The position numbers and the translations under genes are program-made. Below, one piece after another: positions 5,782 through 6,432 of a stretch of DNA of 6,432 nt (positions are counted from its first letter, which is position 1; the number at the start of each line of letters is the position of its first letter). This DNA is from Thermoplasmata archaeon (GTDB lineage: Archaea; Thermoplasmatota; Thermoplasmata; Thermoplasmatales; Thermoplasmataceae). The stretch spans positions 1-6,432 of the forward strand of contig JAJZXP010000158.1 in assembly GCA_021806345.1 (NCBI GenBank), in the 5' to 3' direction. The notes under the pieces were generated by a model. The model was not told where the DNA came from, did no database searches, and saw nothing but the letters and a program-made list of their open reading frames with translations.

Positions 5782-6432
5782 ATGAGTGAATTGAGGGAAG
5801 AGGAAAAGGATGTTCTTGAATACATAAAGAGATTCGCAAATGAGGAGGTAAAACCACTTGCAAGAGAGATTGATCTAAAAGAGGAAGTTCCACAGAAACT
5901 TACTGACAGAATGAAGGAACTTGGGTTATTTGCGAGTTACATCCCAAAAGAATATGGTGGATATGGAATGAGTTTTAGCTTCCTGATTAGAGCCATAGAA
6001 ATCATATCAAAAGCCTGTCCAAGCACATCTTTAGTTCTTGATGGCGCCTTAACATTATTTGGTGAGCCTGTTCTGATGTTCGGGTCGGAAGATCTAAAGA
6101 AAAAATATTTAAAAAGGGTAGCTGAGGGTGAAATAGGGGGACTGGCCCTTACTGAACCGGGAGCAGGTAGCGATGCAGCAGCCATTAAAACCTCTGCGGT
6201 TAAGGAGGGAAATGATTATGTAATAAATGGAACCAAGATTTTTATTTCAAATGGAAGACTTGCTAAATTTTTCGTCGTTGATGTTGTTACAGACCCATCC
6301 AAAGTTCACAGGGGAATAACAACATTCGTAGTTGACTCAGACACTCCTGGATTCAAGATTAGCAGGGATATCCATAAAATGGGCATAAGAGGTTCATCAA
6401 CAGTTGAACTCATATTTGAAAATGTAAGGGTT
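5782..6432 (+). CDS. Acyl-CoA dehydrogenase, 3'-truncated by the window edge
   Basis: The first 217 residues of an FAD-dependent acyl-CoA dehydrogenase, which introduces an alpha,beta double bond into acyl-CoA thioesters in fatty acid or branched-chain amino acid breakdown, passing electrons to an electron transfer flavoprotein. The N-terminal helical domain runs to about 118, including the LGLFASYIPKEYGG segment (47-60). The family signature ALTEPGAGSD is at 122-131 and KIFISNG at 152-158 in the beta domain. KMGIRGSSTVELIFENV (199-215) is the usual end of that domain. Full-length members are about 380 residues, so roughly 165 residues, including the C-terminal helical domain, lie beyond the window. 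The frame is open to the last base. The catalytic base and therefore the substrate class cannot be judged from this part. It has its own promoter and is probably unrelated to the operon before it. Confidence 0.93.
   Translation, partial: MSELREEEKDVLEYIKRFANEEVKPLAREIDLKEEVPQKLTDRMKELGLFASYIPKEYGGYGMSFSFLIRAIEIISKACPSTSLVLDGALTLFGEPVLMFGSEDLKKKYLKRVAEGEIGGLALTEPGAGSDAAAIKTSAVKEGNDYVINGTKIFISNGRLAKFFVVDVVTDPSKVHRGITTFVVDSDTPGFKISRDIHKMGIRGSSTVELIFENVRV

Noticed and set aside
5937..6185. Minus-strand open frame of 82 codons
   Set aside because: Antisense to the conserved N-terminal and signature region of the acyl-CoA dehydrogenase.

Overview
This window looks archaeal. Three genes have a TATA-like box 25 to 35 bases before a start codon, which suggests leaderless or very short-leader mRNAs. 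Genes inside the operon instead carry GGTGA or GGAAGG ribosome binding sites. Arg is mostly AGA/AGG and Ile is often ATA. The flanking genes (carbamate kinase, COG2236-type phosphoribosyltransferase, acyl-CoA dehydrogenase) and the AT-rich composition suggest a Thermoplasmata-like heterotroph such as a Ferroplasma or Cuniculiplasma relative. That placement is inference from style and gene content, not a sequence match.

Left part (1-1683): a complete carbamate kinase gene on the + strand converges on a phosphoribosyltransferase gene on the - strand. Their last 10 bases overlap in a perfect palindrome, so both proteins end in the same three residues. An AT-rich divergent region (about 1672-1904) follows and holds a 10-bp inverted repeat whose right arm is the TATA box of the next operon.

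Centre (1905-5648): a tightly packed + strand operon of five genes. They encode (a) a membrane-anchored or secreted protein with seven cysteines, readable only through a -1 frame change at a run of five G; (b) a two-TM protein with a large, sequon-rich outer domain; (c) an ABC transporter ATPase; (d) a six-TM ABC-2-like permease; and (e) a second, smaller two-TM protein with an outer domain. I recognise the ATPase with confidence and the permease by its architecture. I recognise none of the three surface proteins. Together they look like an accessory envelope system: an ABC transporter working with, exporting, or protecting against dedicated exported proteins. This is the part most likely to be undescribed. 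It also appears more AT-rich than its flanks.

Right part (5649-6432): a short AT-rich gap with a possible T-rich terminator and a promoter, then the first 217 codons of an acyl-CoA dehydrogenase gene cut by the window edge. No tRNA, rRNA, CRISPR array, insertion sequence or integrase was seen.
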